Below, in pieces: positions 7,275-12,597 of a stretch of 12,597 nucleotides of DNA (positions are counted from its first letter, which is position 1; each line of letters starts with the position of its first letter). Both the position numbers and the translations under genes were made by a program. The notes beneath the pieces were generated by a model. The model searched no databases, was not told the DNA's origin, and worked only from the letters and a program-made list of their open reading frames with translations. The DNA lies in NCBI GenBank assembly GCA_947372575.1, contig CANBUF010000020.1, forward strand, positions 1-12,597. Direction: 5' to 3'. Origin of the DNA: Alcaligenaceae bacterium. Lineage in GTDB: Bacteria; Pseudomonadota; Gammaproteobacteria; Burkholderiales; Burkholderiaceae.

Positions 7275-9025
7275 CAGAAATATCCTTCTTTTTTTCGACG
7301 CTCCATCGAAGCCTCGCTGGTTTGATCATCCATCCGTGTGGCACCACGCTCTGTAATCTGCGAGAGAGCTGTTTCCCGAATGATGTCTTCTGGAGTCGCT
7401 GCCGTACTCGCGACCGGGCAAGTACAACTGATATCACCCACGGTCCTGAAGCGCACATCCACAAATTCACTCTGATCTGTCGGACTTTTAGGTGTGATCT
7501 CCGTCACAGGAACCAGTAAGCCGTTTTTCTGGACGACTTCACGTTTGTGTGTGTAATAAATACTCGGGAGTTCAAGCTTTTCACGCGCGATGTATTGCCA
7601 GATATCAAGCTCGGTCCAGTTCGAAATCGGGAATACGCGCATGTTCTCGCCTGCTGACACACGGGCGTTATACAACCTCCAGAGTTCTGGACGCTGGGCT
7701 TTGGGATCCCACTGACCAAATTCATCCCTGAACGAAAATATCCGCTCTTTCGCACGTGCTTTTTCTTCGTCGCGTCTGGCCCCACCCATCAAGGCGTCAA
7801 AGCCGTATTCAGAAATCGTTTCAAGCAGTGTGGTGGCCTGGGCAGCATTGCGTGAGTCTGTGACTTTGCGCAGTTTGACCGTGCCTTTGCGGATCGACTC
7901 CTCTACGTGTCCAACGATTAACTTCGAGCCGGTACGCGCCACGATCTGATCACGGAACTGAATCACTTCTGCATAGTTGTGACCTGTGTCGATATGTACC
8001 AGAGGAAAAGGTAATTTAATCTCACGCGTGCCAAACCTGAACGCCTTGCGCGCGAGGTGGAACATCACAATTGAATCTTTACCCCCCGAAAAAAGCATCG
8101 CAGGGTTCGCGCACTGACCGACAACTTCACGAATGATGTAGATGGACTCCGCTTCCAGCCAGTCCAGGTAATCGTTGCTCAAGGGACTCGTTTCAGTCAA
8201 TGCAGTTGTCGATGACGCCACAGGTAATACCGATTGGGCGCAGGTAACGGGAGTCGCGCCTTTCGCGTCTTTAACTCCATTCTCTACTGCCACAGGCGTG
8301 ACATGTAATCCACATTCTTTGCTTTCCTTTTGCAACCACCACCAGCGCCCTGCCCGCACATCTTCATCCTCTCGGATCGCGCGTGTGCATGGTTCACAGC
8401 CGATACTGGCATAACCCTGGAGATGTAGTGGATGGATTGGAACTTGTCTGGATTGAATATATGCCCAGATTTCATTTTCGGACCAGTCATACAACGGGTT
8501 GTATTTGGTCATTGCGCGCGCGGTATCTTGCTGCTCAAACTCAAGCTCTCCACGCGTGATGGCCTGCTCCCGACGCTGCCCCGTCAACCAGGCATCTGCG
8601 CCGACCAGTGCATGGTTGAGTGGAGCAATTTTTCGGGCAAAGCAGCAGGCTTTCTTTGCATCTTCGGATTCATAGAATCCGTTTAATCCATATTGCGCGA
8701 CATATTGAGCGACATCCCCAGATGCAGGCTGTATAGGGTTGATATGCAAGCCATAGCGTGTCTGAACTTGCTCAATCATCCGCAAAGTTTCGGTATGTAG
8801 ACGCCCCGTGTCGAGTGTAAAAACTTCGATCGGCGCACCGGTCGTGGCGATCGCATCCGTCACCACCATGTCTTCAGCAGCCAGGCTCGTTGCGAATCGG
8901 ATATTCAGATGCGCTTGTGCAATGTGTTTGATACGCGCATGCAGAGTATCGATTTTGGACTGCAGTGCCGGCAAGTCAATGGTTTGCTCGGGTATGCTCC
9001 AAAGCTGAATAGTTTGCTCAATCAT
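7274..9025 (-). CDS. cysHD: Fused APS reductase (CysH) - sulfate adenylyltransferase subunit 2 (CysD)
   Basis: One uninterrupted frame of 583 residues encodes two enzymes. Residues 1-241 are an assimilatory APS reductase: TSLAAEDMV at 46-54, FTLDTGRLHTET at 69-80, a [4Fe-4S] cysteine set in KKACC (127-128) and GCEPC (210, 213), and the catalytic KECGLH at 236-241. Four cluster cysteines mark the APS rather than PAPS type. Residues 242-283 are a low-complexity Ala/Ser/Thr/Val linker. Residues 284-583 are CysD, the catalytic ATP-sulfurylase subunit: LEAESIYIIREV, PP-loop SGGKDS at 313-318, HIDTGHN at 344-350, GGARRDEEKARAKER at 414-428, and the family C terminus MERRKKEGYF. Each half is close to full length for its family. 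ATG at 9025 (GAG seven to nine bases upstream) is preferred over an in-frame TTG at 9046. A TTG at 8182, at the linker end, could also start free CysD. In most bacteria cysH and cysD are separate genes. Confidence 0.93.
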   Translation of the reverse strand: MIEQTIQLWSIPEQTIDLPALQSKIDTLHARIKHIAQAHLNIRFATSLAAEDMVVTDAIATTGAPIEVFTLDTGRLHTETLRMIEQVQTRYGLHINPIQPASGDVAQYVAQYGLNGFYESEDAKKACCFARKIAPLNHALVGADAWLTGQRREQAITRGELEFEQQDTARAMTKYNPLYDWSENEIWAYIQSRQVPIHPLHLQGYASIGCEPCTRAIREDEDVRAGRWWWLQKESKECGLHVTPVAVENGVKDAKGATPVTCAQSVLPVASSTTALTETSPLSNDYLDWLEAESIYIIREVVGQCANPAMLFSGGKDSIVMFHLARKAFRFGTREIKLPFPLVHIDTGHNYAEVIQFRDQIVARTGSKLIVGHVEESIRKGTVKLRKVTDSRNAAQATTLLETISEYGFDALMGGARRDEEKARAKERIFSFRDEFGQWDPKAQRPELWRLYNARVSAGENMRVFPISNWTELDIWQYIAREKLELPSIYYTHKREVVQKNGLLVPVTEITPKSPTDQSEFVDVRFRTVGDISCTCPVASTAATPEDIIRETALSQITERGATRMDDQTSEASMERRKKEGYF

Positions 9026-9098
9026 CTTGATCTCATCTGAGCACAAATCATGTGCTGATAGATGATGATGCTAAGGTCTCATTCGCAAACAGGGAACA

Positions 9099-9119
9099 AT
9101 TAAGAATTTATATCTTTAT
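9099..9119. promoter_or_regulatory. AT-rich dyad upstream of cysHD, possible LysR-type (CysB-like) site
   Basis: Seven-base arms, ATTAAGA (9099-9105) and TCTTTAT (9113-9119), match as an inverted repeat at six of seven positions around an ATTTATA centre. The site lies 74-94 bases upstream of the cysHD start. LysR-type regulators such as CysB and Cbl bind AT-rich imperfect dyads at about this distance, so a sulfur-responsive operator is plausible. No regulator gene is in the window and no convincing -35/-10 pair was found beside it. Confidence 0.3.
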
Positions 9120-9149
9120 GCGGATGCGGGTTATTAGCTCATGCATTTC

Positions 9150-9755
9150 TTAGTGATAAGTAATGGATTGCTTGACATCCACCGCATCGCTTTCTGTTTG
9201 GTCTGCGGCAACAGGATTGTTCGGCAGCAGGCCAATGAACCACTGAGCCTTAATTACCAAATCCGACAGCAATTGAAAAATGCCCGTTGCCAAACTAGCA
9301 GATAAATTCAGATTAACTGGTTGCAGCCCATTCATGAAAAAAGTGAAAGTCAACTGATCTTCGCCTCGATTACAGCTGGCATTTGTGACCAGGATAATAT
9401 CGGTTCCTGTAGAAAGGATATTGCCCTCTGGCTGGCGTTCCTGAAAGGGTGTCTGTCGGTCCAATGGTGCATCTGATAGTCCAGCCGACCCAGGCAAGCG
9501 ATGCTGGCCATCCTGACTATCCTGACTATCCTGACCGCCCTGAGCAGAAGGATACTGAGAGTGTCCATCCAATTGCGCGGGCACTAACTGTTGCAACAGT
9601 TGAACCTTCAAAAACATACCCAAATTCTCGAGCATGAAACGACAGATTCGCCGGGTCAGCAACAAAGAGAGATGCTTGTCTGCATCCAGGTTGATGCGCA
9701 TGACAATCCGATCTTCCTGATCGTGATAACTGACTTGGATTTGTGTGATTTCCAT
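9150..9755 (-). CDS. Uncharacterised 201-residue protein with repeat-derived linker
   Basis: I do not recognise a named family. The N-terminal part (1-60, MEITQIQVSYHDQEDRIV onward) looks like beta strands followed by an amphipathic stretch with LLLTRRICRFMLENLG (31-46). The C-terminal part (about 116-172) alternates strand-like TDIILVT and LTFTFFMNG and ends in a helix, SASLATGIFQLLSDLVIKAQW. Between them (about 62-115) lies a polar, probably disordered Gln/Asp/Ser/Gly/Pro linker containing GGQDSQDSQDGQ, encoded by 9-base tandem repeats. There is no signal peptide, membrane helix or enzyme motif. The two ordered blocks look like one small beta-rich domain split by the linker. ATG at 9753-9755 has only a weak ribosome site. 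The gene lies 124 bases upstream of cysHD on the same strand and is divergent from a thioesterase. Codon use and coherent protein features support a real gene; function is unknown. Confidence 0.75.
   Translation of the reverse strand: MEITQIQVSYHDQEDRIVMRINLDADKHLSLLLTRRICRFMLENLGMFLKVQLLQQLVPAQLDGHSQYPSAQGGQDSQDSQDGQHRLPGSAGLSDAPLDRQTPFQERQPEGNILSTGTDIILVTNASCNRGEDQLTFTFFMNGLQPVNLNLSASLATGIFQLLSDLVIKAQWFIGLLPNNPVAADQTESDAVDVKQSITYH
9510..9545. repeat. 9-bp tandem repeat inside the 201-residue gene
   Basis: Four consecutive 9-base units are ATCCTGACT, ATCCTGACT, ATCCTGACC and GCCCTGAGC on the plus strand. They encode the Gln-Asp-Ser repeat of the linker on the minus strand. The unit length is a multiple of three, so copy-number change would lengthen or shorten the linker without a frameshift. 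Confidence 0.85.
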
Positions 9756-9806
9756 AGCATTTCAATAATGAAGCCTGCCAATCGAAGGCCGACTGTCAAT
9801 CGTTGC

Positions 9807-9834
9807 ATAATACTGCGGATATTAAATGTTTCAG
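9807..9834 (-). promoter_or_regulatory. Candidate promoter for the 201-residue gene
   Basis: On the minus strand CTGAAA (9829-9834, 4/6 to the -35 consensus) and TATTAT (9807-9812, 5/6 to -10) are 16 bases apart. Transcription would start near 9800, about 45 bases before the ATG at 9755. The gap (9756-9880) also has to hold the thioesterase promoter, for which I saw no good candidate. Confidence 0.3.
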
Positions 9835-9880
9835 ACAGCCTTGAACACCCTCGAACCCTCAAATTAAAAAAGAAACCATA

Positions 9881-10327
9881 ATGAGCACCACTCAACCGAG
9901 CAAACCAAGCAATCCACCATGGCTTAAAAAAGACTTCAAATTTTTTGAAATGATCACACTGCGCTGGGCAGATAATGACGCCTATGGGCACATTAACAAT
10001 GCACATTACTATTCATTTTTTGACACGGCAGTCGATGGATTCCTCTTTACAAATGACCTCCGAAAACACATAAACGGTGAGTGCCAGACACTAGTCGTTG
10101 CCTCCGAATGTCGATATCACAGCCAGGTTTCTTCTCCAGGCACCATCCAGGTTGGCGTGCGCGTTGGTCGGGTCGGCAAAACCTCGGTCACGTATGAAGT
10201 CGCCGTTTTTACCAATGATGCAGACCAGGCTGCGGCTCAAGGACTCTTTGTCCATGTTTGCGTGGACCGTGCGACGCAACGCCCCTCCCCTTTGCCAGAA
10301 TCATTTTTAAAGGCGCTTGCCGCCTGA
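9881..10327 (+). CDS. Hotdog-fold acyl-CoA thioesterase (4HBT/YbgC-like)
   Basis: The 148-residue product is the normal size for single-domain 4-hydroxybenzoyl-CoA-thioesterase-like proteins, which hydrolyse acyl-CoA to free acid and CoA. The family's first strand and central helix are clear: ITLRWADNDAYGHINNAHYYSFFDTAVDGFL at 25-55, with the catalytic-type Asp33 in DxDxxGHxNNxxY. A strand region then follows, VASECRYHSQVSSPGTIQVG (73-92), and the closing VGRVGKTSVTYEVAVF (95-110) and AAAQGLFVHVCVDR strands. It is a cytoplasmic enzyme that would work as a dimer or tetramer. ATG at 9881 follows an A-rich leader (AAAGAAACCATA) with only a weak Shine-Dalgarno. It is divergent from the uncharacterised gene and stands alone on its strand before a 173-base gap. 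The substrate acyl group cannot be assigned; the nearby crotonase and CoA-transferase genes fit acyl-CoA metabolism. Confidence 0.9.
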   Translation: MSTTQPSKPSNPPWLKKDFKFFEMITLRWADNDAYGHINNAHYYSFFDTAVDGFLFTNDLRKHINGECQTLVVASECRYHSQVSSPGTIQVGVRVGRVGKTSVTYEVAVFTNDADQAAAQGLFVHVCVDRATQRPSPLPESFLKALAA

Positions 10328-10344
10328 TTCACTACACGCGGATT

Positions 10345-10354
10345 GACTGCAGTC
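10345..10354. repeat. 10-bp perfect palindrome
   Basis: GACTGCAGTC is a perfect palindrome 18 bases after the thioesterase stop, running straight into the heptamer repeat. There is no loop and no T-tract, so it is not a convincing terminator. Confidence 0.5.
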
Positions 10355-10383
10355 TAGTATCTAGTATCTAGTATCTAGTATCT
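10353..10383. repeat. Heptamer tandem repeat (TCTAGTA)x4
   Basis: Four perfect copies of TCTAGTA occupy 10353-10380 and are followed by the start of a decayed fifth (TCTGGGA). The array is noncoding, in the gap between the thioesterase stop (10327) and the cupin start (10501). CTAG is usually rare in proteobacterial genomes, so four copies in 28 bases stand out. Seven-base units are prone to slipped-strand length change. The rest of this gap (10384-10500) shows no recognisable gene or clear promoter. Confidence 0.9.
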
Positions 10384-10500
10384 GGGATCGAGGATATCGG
10401 ATCTTGGTGCAAGAATAAGGTAACTCGTTTTAAACTAAGCACTTCAAGCCACATCACTACAAATATAAAAAACAAAACACATCTTCAGGGATTGTCCGAC

Positions 10501-11298
10501 ATGCCTTCCTTTGCAACAAAAGAGCACGCACTCTCGAACAAAAATTTTTATAAAGTTCCAAATGGCCCAGATTCATGGGTTTCGTCGTGTATCGGTATCA
10601 ATGCGGTCGAGCGCCGCGTAAAAGGGCTCGCGCCCCGCACGCCCGAGGCATTTCCACCCCCGATCGAACCCATTGCATTCCTGGTCGAGCAAGCCGCGAA
10701 CAGTCGACTGCCTGGTCACTACCATCAGGCAGATCAGTTTCAGGTTTTTGTCTCCGGGGAAGGCAACTTTGGGATCAAACCTATTACCGGCATGACCGTT
10801 CATTACGCCATGGCCTTTACGCCCTATGCACCGATCCACGCGACAACCAGCCCGATTGAATACTACACACTCAGAAATGGCTGGGATCCTGGCGCACAAT
10901 GGATGCCGGAACACAAAGCGGGCCTGATGGCACGCACGCATCCTTATCGGCACGGCCTGGGCTTAGTCCCTGCTTTAGCAGGCAATCCAGACGGCCCAGA
11001 GGGTTTGACAGGGCTGATCGAGCAGAATGTTGTCCCGTTTGAAGCGGACGGTCTGGGCGCAACACTCTACCAATCAGGTCCAGGCATTTCGATCGACGGC
11101 CCCGCACCAAGCTCCGGACGCGGTCAATACTGGCTGGTGCTCAAAGGCCAGTGCCAGATCAATGAACATGCCGCGAGCGAGCGCTCCATGCTATTTGTCG
11201 CCCCAGATGAGTTTGCACCCTCGATTACCGCAGGTAATGAGGGTGTCTCGATTCTGCTGATGCAATTTCCCAAACGCGAGCAGATTACCGGCCTTTGA
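10501..11298 (+). CDS. Probable two-domain cupin (bicupin-like) protein of unknown function
   Basis: I do not recognise a named family. The 265-residue product appears to have two cupin-like halves. The first (about 55-125) holds PGHYHQADQFQVFVSGEGNFG at 71-91, resembling cupin motif 1 with His73 and His75 and the acidic/Gln positions, then AFTPYAPIHATTSP (105-118) like motif 2 with His113. The second (about 185-258) has GQYWLVLKGQCQIN, MLFVAPDEFAP and VSILLMQFP, the same strand pattern but without the metal-binding histidines. Only the first half would therefore bind metal. No signal peptide is seen, so it is probably cytoplasmic. The ATG at 10501 has AGGG ten bases upstream; a TTG at 10492 is in frame but too close to that site. 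It overlaps the crotonase gene tail-to-tail by 14 bases. A dioxygenase, isomerase or binding role is possible but unsupported. Confidence 0.8.
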   Translation: MPSFATKEHALSNKNFYKVPNGPDSWVSSCIGINAVERRVKGLAPRTPEAFPPPIEPIAFLVEQAANSRLPGHYHQADQFQVFVSGEGNFGIKPITGMTVHYAMAFTPYAPIHATTSPIEYYTLRNGWDPGAQWMPEHKAGLMARTHPYRHGLGLVPALAGNPDGPEGLTGLIEQNVVPFEADGLGATLYQSGPGISIDGPAPSSGRGQYWLVLKGQCQINEHAASERSMLFVAPDEFAPSITAGNEGVSILLMQFPKREQITGL

Positions 11299-12067
11299 AG
11301 GCTGCCTGACGTTTTTCGAGGAAGGCCGAGCGACCTTCCTTGAAATCCTCGCTGGCAAAACATTTTTCAACCATCGCGACCGCGCCTGCAATGTCCTGCT
11401 CATCGGGATGTGCGCAAACCTGCCTGATGTTGTATTTACTCGCGGCAACAGTCAAGGGCGCATTTTCAGAAATCATTTTGGTATAGAGATCGACTGTCGC
11501 ATCGAGTTCAGCACCTGAACACACTTTGCTGACGAAACCCATCCTCAAGGCATCGGGCGCATCAAAGCGACGCGCCGTGACAAAGATATCGGTCGCATTG
11601 GCCAGCCCGATAATGTCTGTGAACCGCTTGATCCCCTCATGCCCGTACCCAAGTCCGAGGCGCGCAGCAGGCATCCTGAAGGTTGCATCGTCGGAACAGA
11701 TCCGGATATCACAGGCAGCAGCCATGCCAAGCCCACCGCCAAAACAAAACCCACGGATCTTTGCAATGACCGGTTTGGTGCAGTGCACAGGAGCATTCAT
11801 GGCGCCCGTCACTGCGTGCTCGTACTGTTCCTGAGCCTCTTGCGAGCCGCGCAGTTCATTGAACTGCGAAATATCTGCGCCTGAAATGAACGCTTTCTCA
11901 CCAGCGCCTGCCACCACAATCACGCGAACCTGCGGATCCATATCAAAGTTGCGAATAGCCTCTGGTACCCCTGCCCACATCTGGACAGTCATCGCATTCA
12001 TTTTTGCTGGATTGGAAAAGGTAATGTATCCAACAGAACCCTTTTTTTCAACGATCAGTTCAGCCAT
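11285..12067 (-). CDS. Crotonase-superfamily protein (annotated-type enoyl-CoA hydratase/isomerase)
   Basis: With the ATG at 12067 the protein is 260 residues, the standard crotonase length. The strong AAAGGA at 12074-12079 decides this start over a TTG at 12154. The CoA-binding fold is clear: ITFSNPAKMNAMT (15-27), oxyanion-hole segments KAFISGADISQF (58-69) and IRGFCFGGGLGMAAACDIRI (104-123), then FRMPAARLGLGYG (130-142). Aligned by eye to rat enoyl-CoA hydratase, the two catalytic glutamates are absent: Glu144 falls on Ala134 and Glu164 on Asp160. Water addition to 2-enoyl-CoA is therefore doubtful; isomerase, decarboxylase, thioesterase or hydrolase chemistry is possible in this superfamily. 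It overlaps the cupin gene end-to-end by 14 bases and is divergent from a CoA-transferase gene across 193 bases, suggesting joint acyl-CoA metabolism. Confidence 0.92.
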   Translation of the reverse strand: MAELIVEKKGSVGYITFSNPAKMNAMTVQMWAGVPEAIRNFDMDPQVRVIVVAGAGEKAFISGADISQFNELRGSQEAQEQYEHAVTGAMNAPVHCTKPVIAKIRGFCFGGGLGMAAACDIRICSDDATFRMPAARLGLGYGHEGIKRFTDIIGLANATDIFVTARRFDAPDALRMGFVSKVCSGAELDATVDLYTKMISENAPLTVAASKYNIRQVCAHPDEQDIAGAVAMVEKCFASEDFKEGRSAFLEKRQAAFKGR

Positions 12068-12260
12068 GGGGTTTCCTTTATTGTTTGCCCGATTGATATT
12101 ATTTATATTCTTGTCATCTTTATACATGAACAGTTGTGTGAGTATCTCTTGCAAAAACAGTCAAAGCAACATATAAGTCATTCATAGTTTTGTCCGCGAA
12201 ATTCAAACCTACAGAAAAATGCGGACGAGTCACTTAACCACAAAAAAGAATCCTCAAACT
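12068..12260. promoter_or_regulatory. Divergent intergenic region, crotonase / CoA-transferase
   Basis: This 193-base AT-rich gap must hold both divergent promoters. Toward the crotonase, TTGCTT and GATACT on the minus strand are 17 bases apart (about 12137-12165) and form a weak candidate promoter. Toward the CoA-transferase, an inverted repeat GTCCGC (12192-12197) and GCGGAC (12221-12226) with a 23-base spacer lies 35-69 bases before the ATG. It could be a regulator site or a weak leader hairpin. Confidence 0.35.
12074..12079 (-). promoter_or_regulatory. Ribosome binding site deciding the crotonase start
   Basis: AAAGGA on the minus strand lies six bases before the ATG at 12067. It is the strongest start signal in the region and rules out the upstream in-frame TTG at 12154, whose extra 29 residues are unlike the family. 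Confidence 0.8.
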
Positions 12261-12597
12261 ATGTCAAAAATTCAGGCGTCCTCTGCCCTCTCAAACTTGC
12301 GTGTTCTGGATATGTCGCGCGTACGCGCTGGTCCAAACTGTGTACGTCTACTGGCTGATTTTGGTGCCGATGTCATCCGTATCGAACCCCCTAAGGGCGT
12401 CGATCCCAACGAGGGCATGTTTGCCGCGAATCGCGAGGGCGGAGACTTTCAGAACCTGAACCGCAACAAACGCTCACTGACATTGAATCTTAAAAAACCT
12501 GGCGCACTTGAAATCATGATGCGGTTGGTTAAAACCGCTGATGTCGTGGTTGAAAACTGGCGCCCGGATATTAAAAAGAAACTGGGTGTGGATTATG
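12261..12597 (+). CDS. CaiB/BaiF-family CoA-transferase, N-terminal part (continues beyond window)
   Basis: The first 112 codons are present and the gene runs off the window; full-length family members are about 380-410 residues. The N-terminal hallmarks of family III CoA-transferases are clear: LSNLRVLDMSRVRAGPNC (10-27), LLADFGADVIRIEPPKGVDP (30-49), the NRNKRSLTLNLK stretch (68-79), and ADVVVENWRPDIKKKLGVDY (93-112). These cytoplasmic enzymes move CoA between acyl groups through an aspartyl-CoA anhydride. The catalytic aspartate (near residue 169 in the family) lies outside the window, so activity cannot be judged. ATG at 12261 is chosen from family alignment; the ribosome site is weak (AAGAA, about 11 bases upstream). 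Acyl donor and acceptor are unknown. The adjacent divergent crotonase suggests a shared catabolic pathway. Confidence 0.93.
   Translation, partial: MSKIQASSALSNLRVLDMSRVRAGPNCVRLLADFGADVIRIEPPKGVDPNEGMFAANREGGDFQNLNRNKRSLTLNLKKPGALEIMMRLVKTADVVVENWRPDIKKKLGVDY

Noticed and set aside
9026..9046. TTG start adding seven residues to the CysH-CysD fusion
   Set aside because: The ATG at 9025 has a better-placed GAG and needs no rare start codon; the seven extra residues carry no family feature.
9782..9805. TTGACA -35 box on the minus strand upstream of the 201-residue gene
   Set aside because: The hexamer is a perfect -35 match but no acceptable -10 lies 16-18 bases downstream.
10345..10354. Terminator for the thioesterase gene at the GACTGCAGTC palindrome
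   Set aside because: There is no loop and no following T-tract; the next bases are the heptamer repeat.

Overview
The window looks like a chromosomal segment of a betaproteobacterium, most likely Burkholderiales and perhaps Alcaligenaceae. This rests on a Bug/TctC-type tricarboxylate-transporter receptor, a CaiB/BaiF CoA-transferase, the assimilatory APS-reductase type of cys genes, and a base composition judged by eye to be near 50% GC. Taxonomy is inferred, not computed. Eleven protein genes are supported, two of them cut by the window edges. I see no rRNA, tRNA, CRISPR array, transposase or phage gene. No gap between genes exceeds 200 bases.

Left region (1-4801): genes for breaking down acylated amino acids or peptides. 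A D-aminoacylase-type amidohydrolase (minus strand, 3' end outside the window) is divergent from an M20D amidohydrolase. The M20D gene overlaps by 4 bases a gene for a Bug-family periplasmic receptor, so these two are a translationally coupled pair. A second M20 peptidase faces them. The short gap between the convergent genes holds a 26-bp tandem repeat that runs into the peptidase stop codon.

Centre (4918-9025, minus strand): a compact sulfate-assimilation operon. Its first gene is one continuous reading frame joining an iron-sulfur APS reductase (CysH) to the ATP-sulfurylase small subunit (CysD). Next come cysN (1-base overlap) and a periplasmic sulfate-binding protein gene (11-base gap). 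Sulfate would be bound in the periplasm, adenylylated by CysD/CysN with GTP hydrolysis, and the APS reduced directly to sulfite by the CysH half. Neither APS kinase, sulfite reductase nor the sulfate permease subunits are present here. An AT-rich dyad upstream of cysHD is a possible regulator site.

Right region (9150-12597): an unrecognised 201-residue protein with a repeat-derived linker is divergent from a hotdog-fold acyl-CoA thioesterase. After a 173-base gap with a heptamer tandem repeat comes a probable two-domain cupin protein of unknown role. It overlaps tail-to-tail with a crotonase-superfamily gene lacking the classical hydratase glutamates. That gene is divergent from a CaiB/BaiF CoA-transferase that leaves the window. 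Thioesterase, crotonase and CoA-transferase together suggest acyl-CoA metabolism, with no identifiable substrate.

No wholly new defence or mobile system is visible. The most unusual items are the CysH-CysD fusion, the catalytically altered crotonase, the two uncharacterised proteins and three unrelated short tandem repeats.
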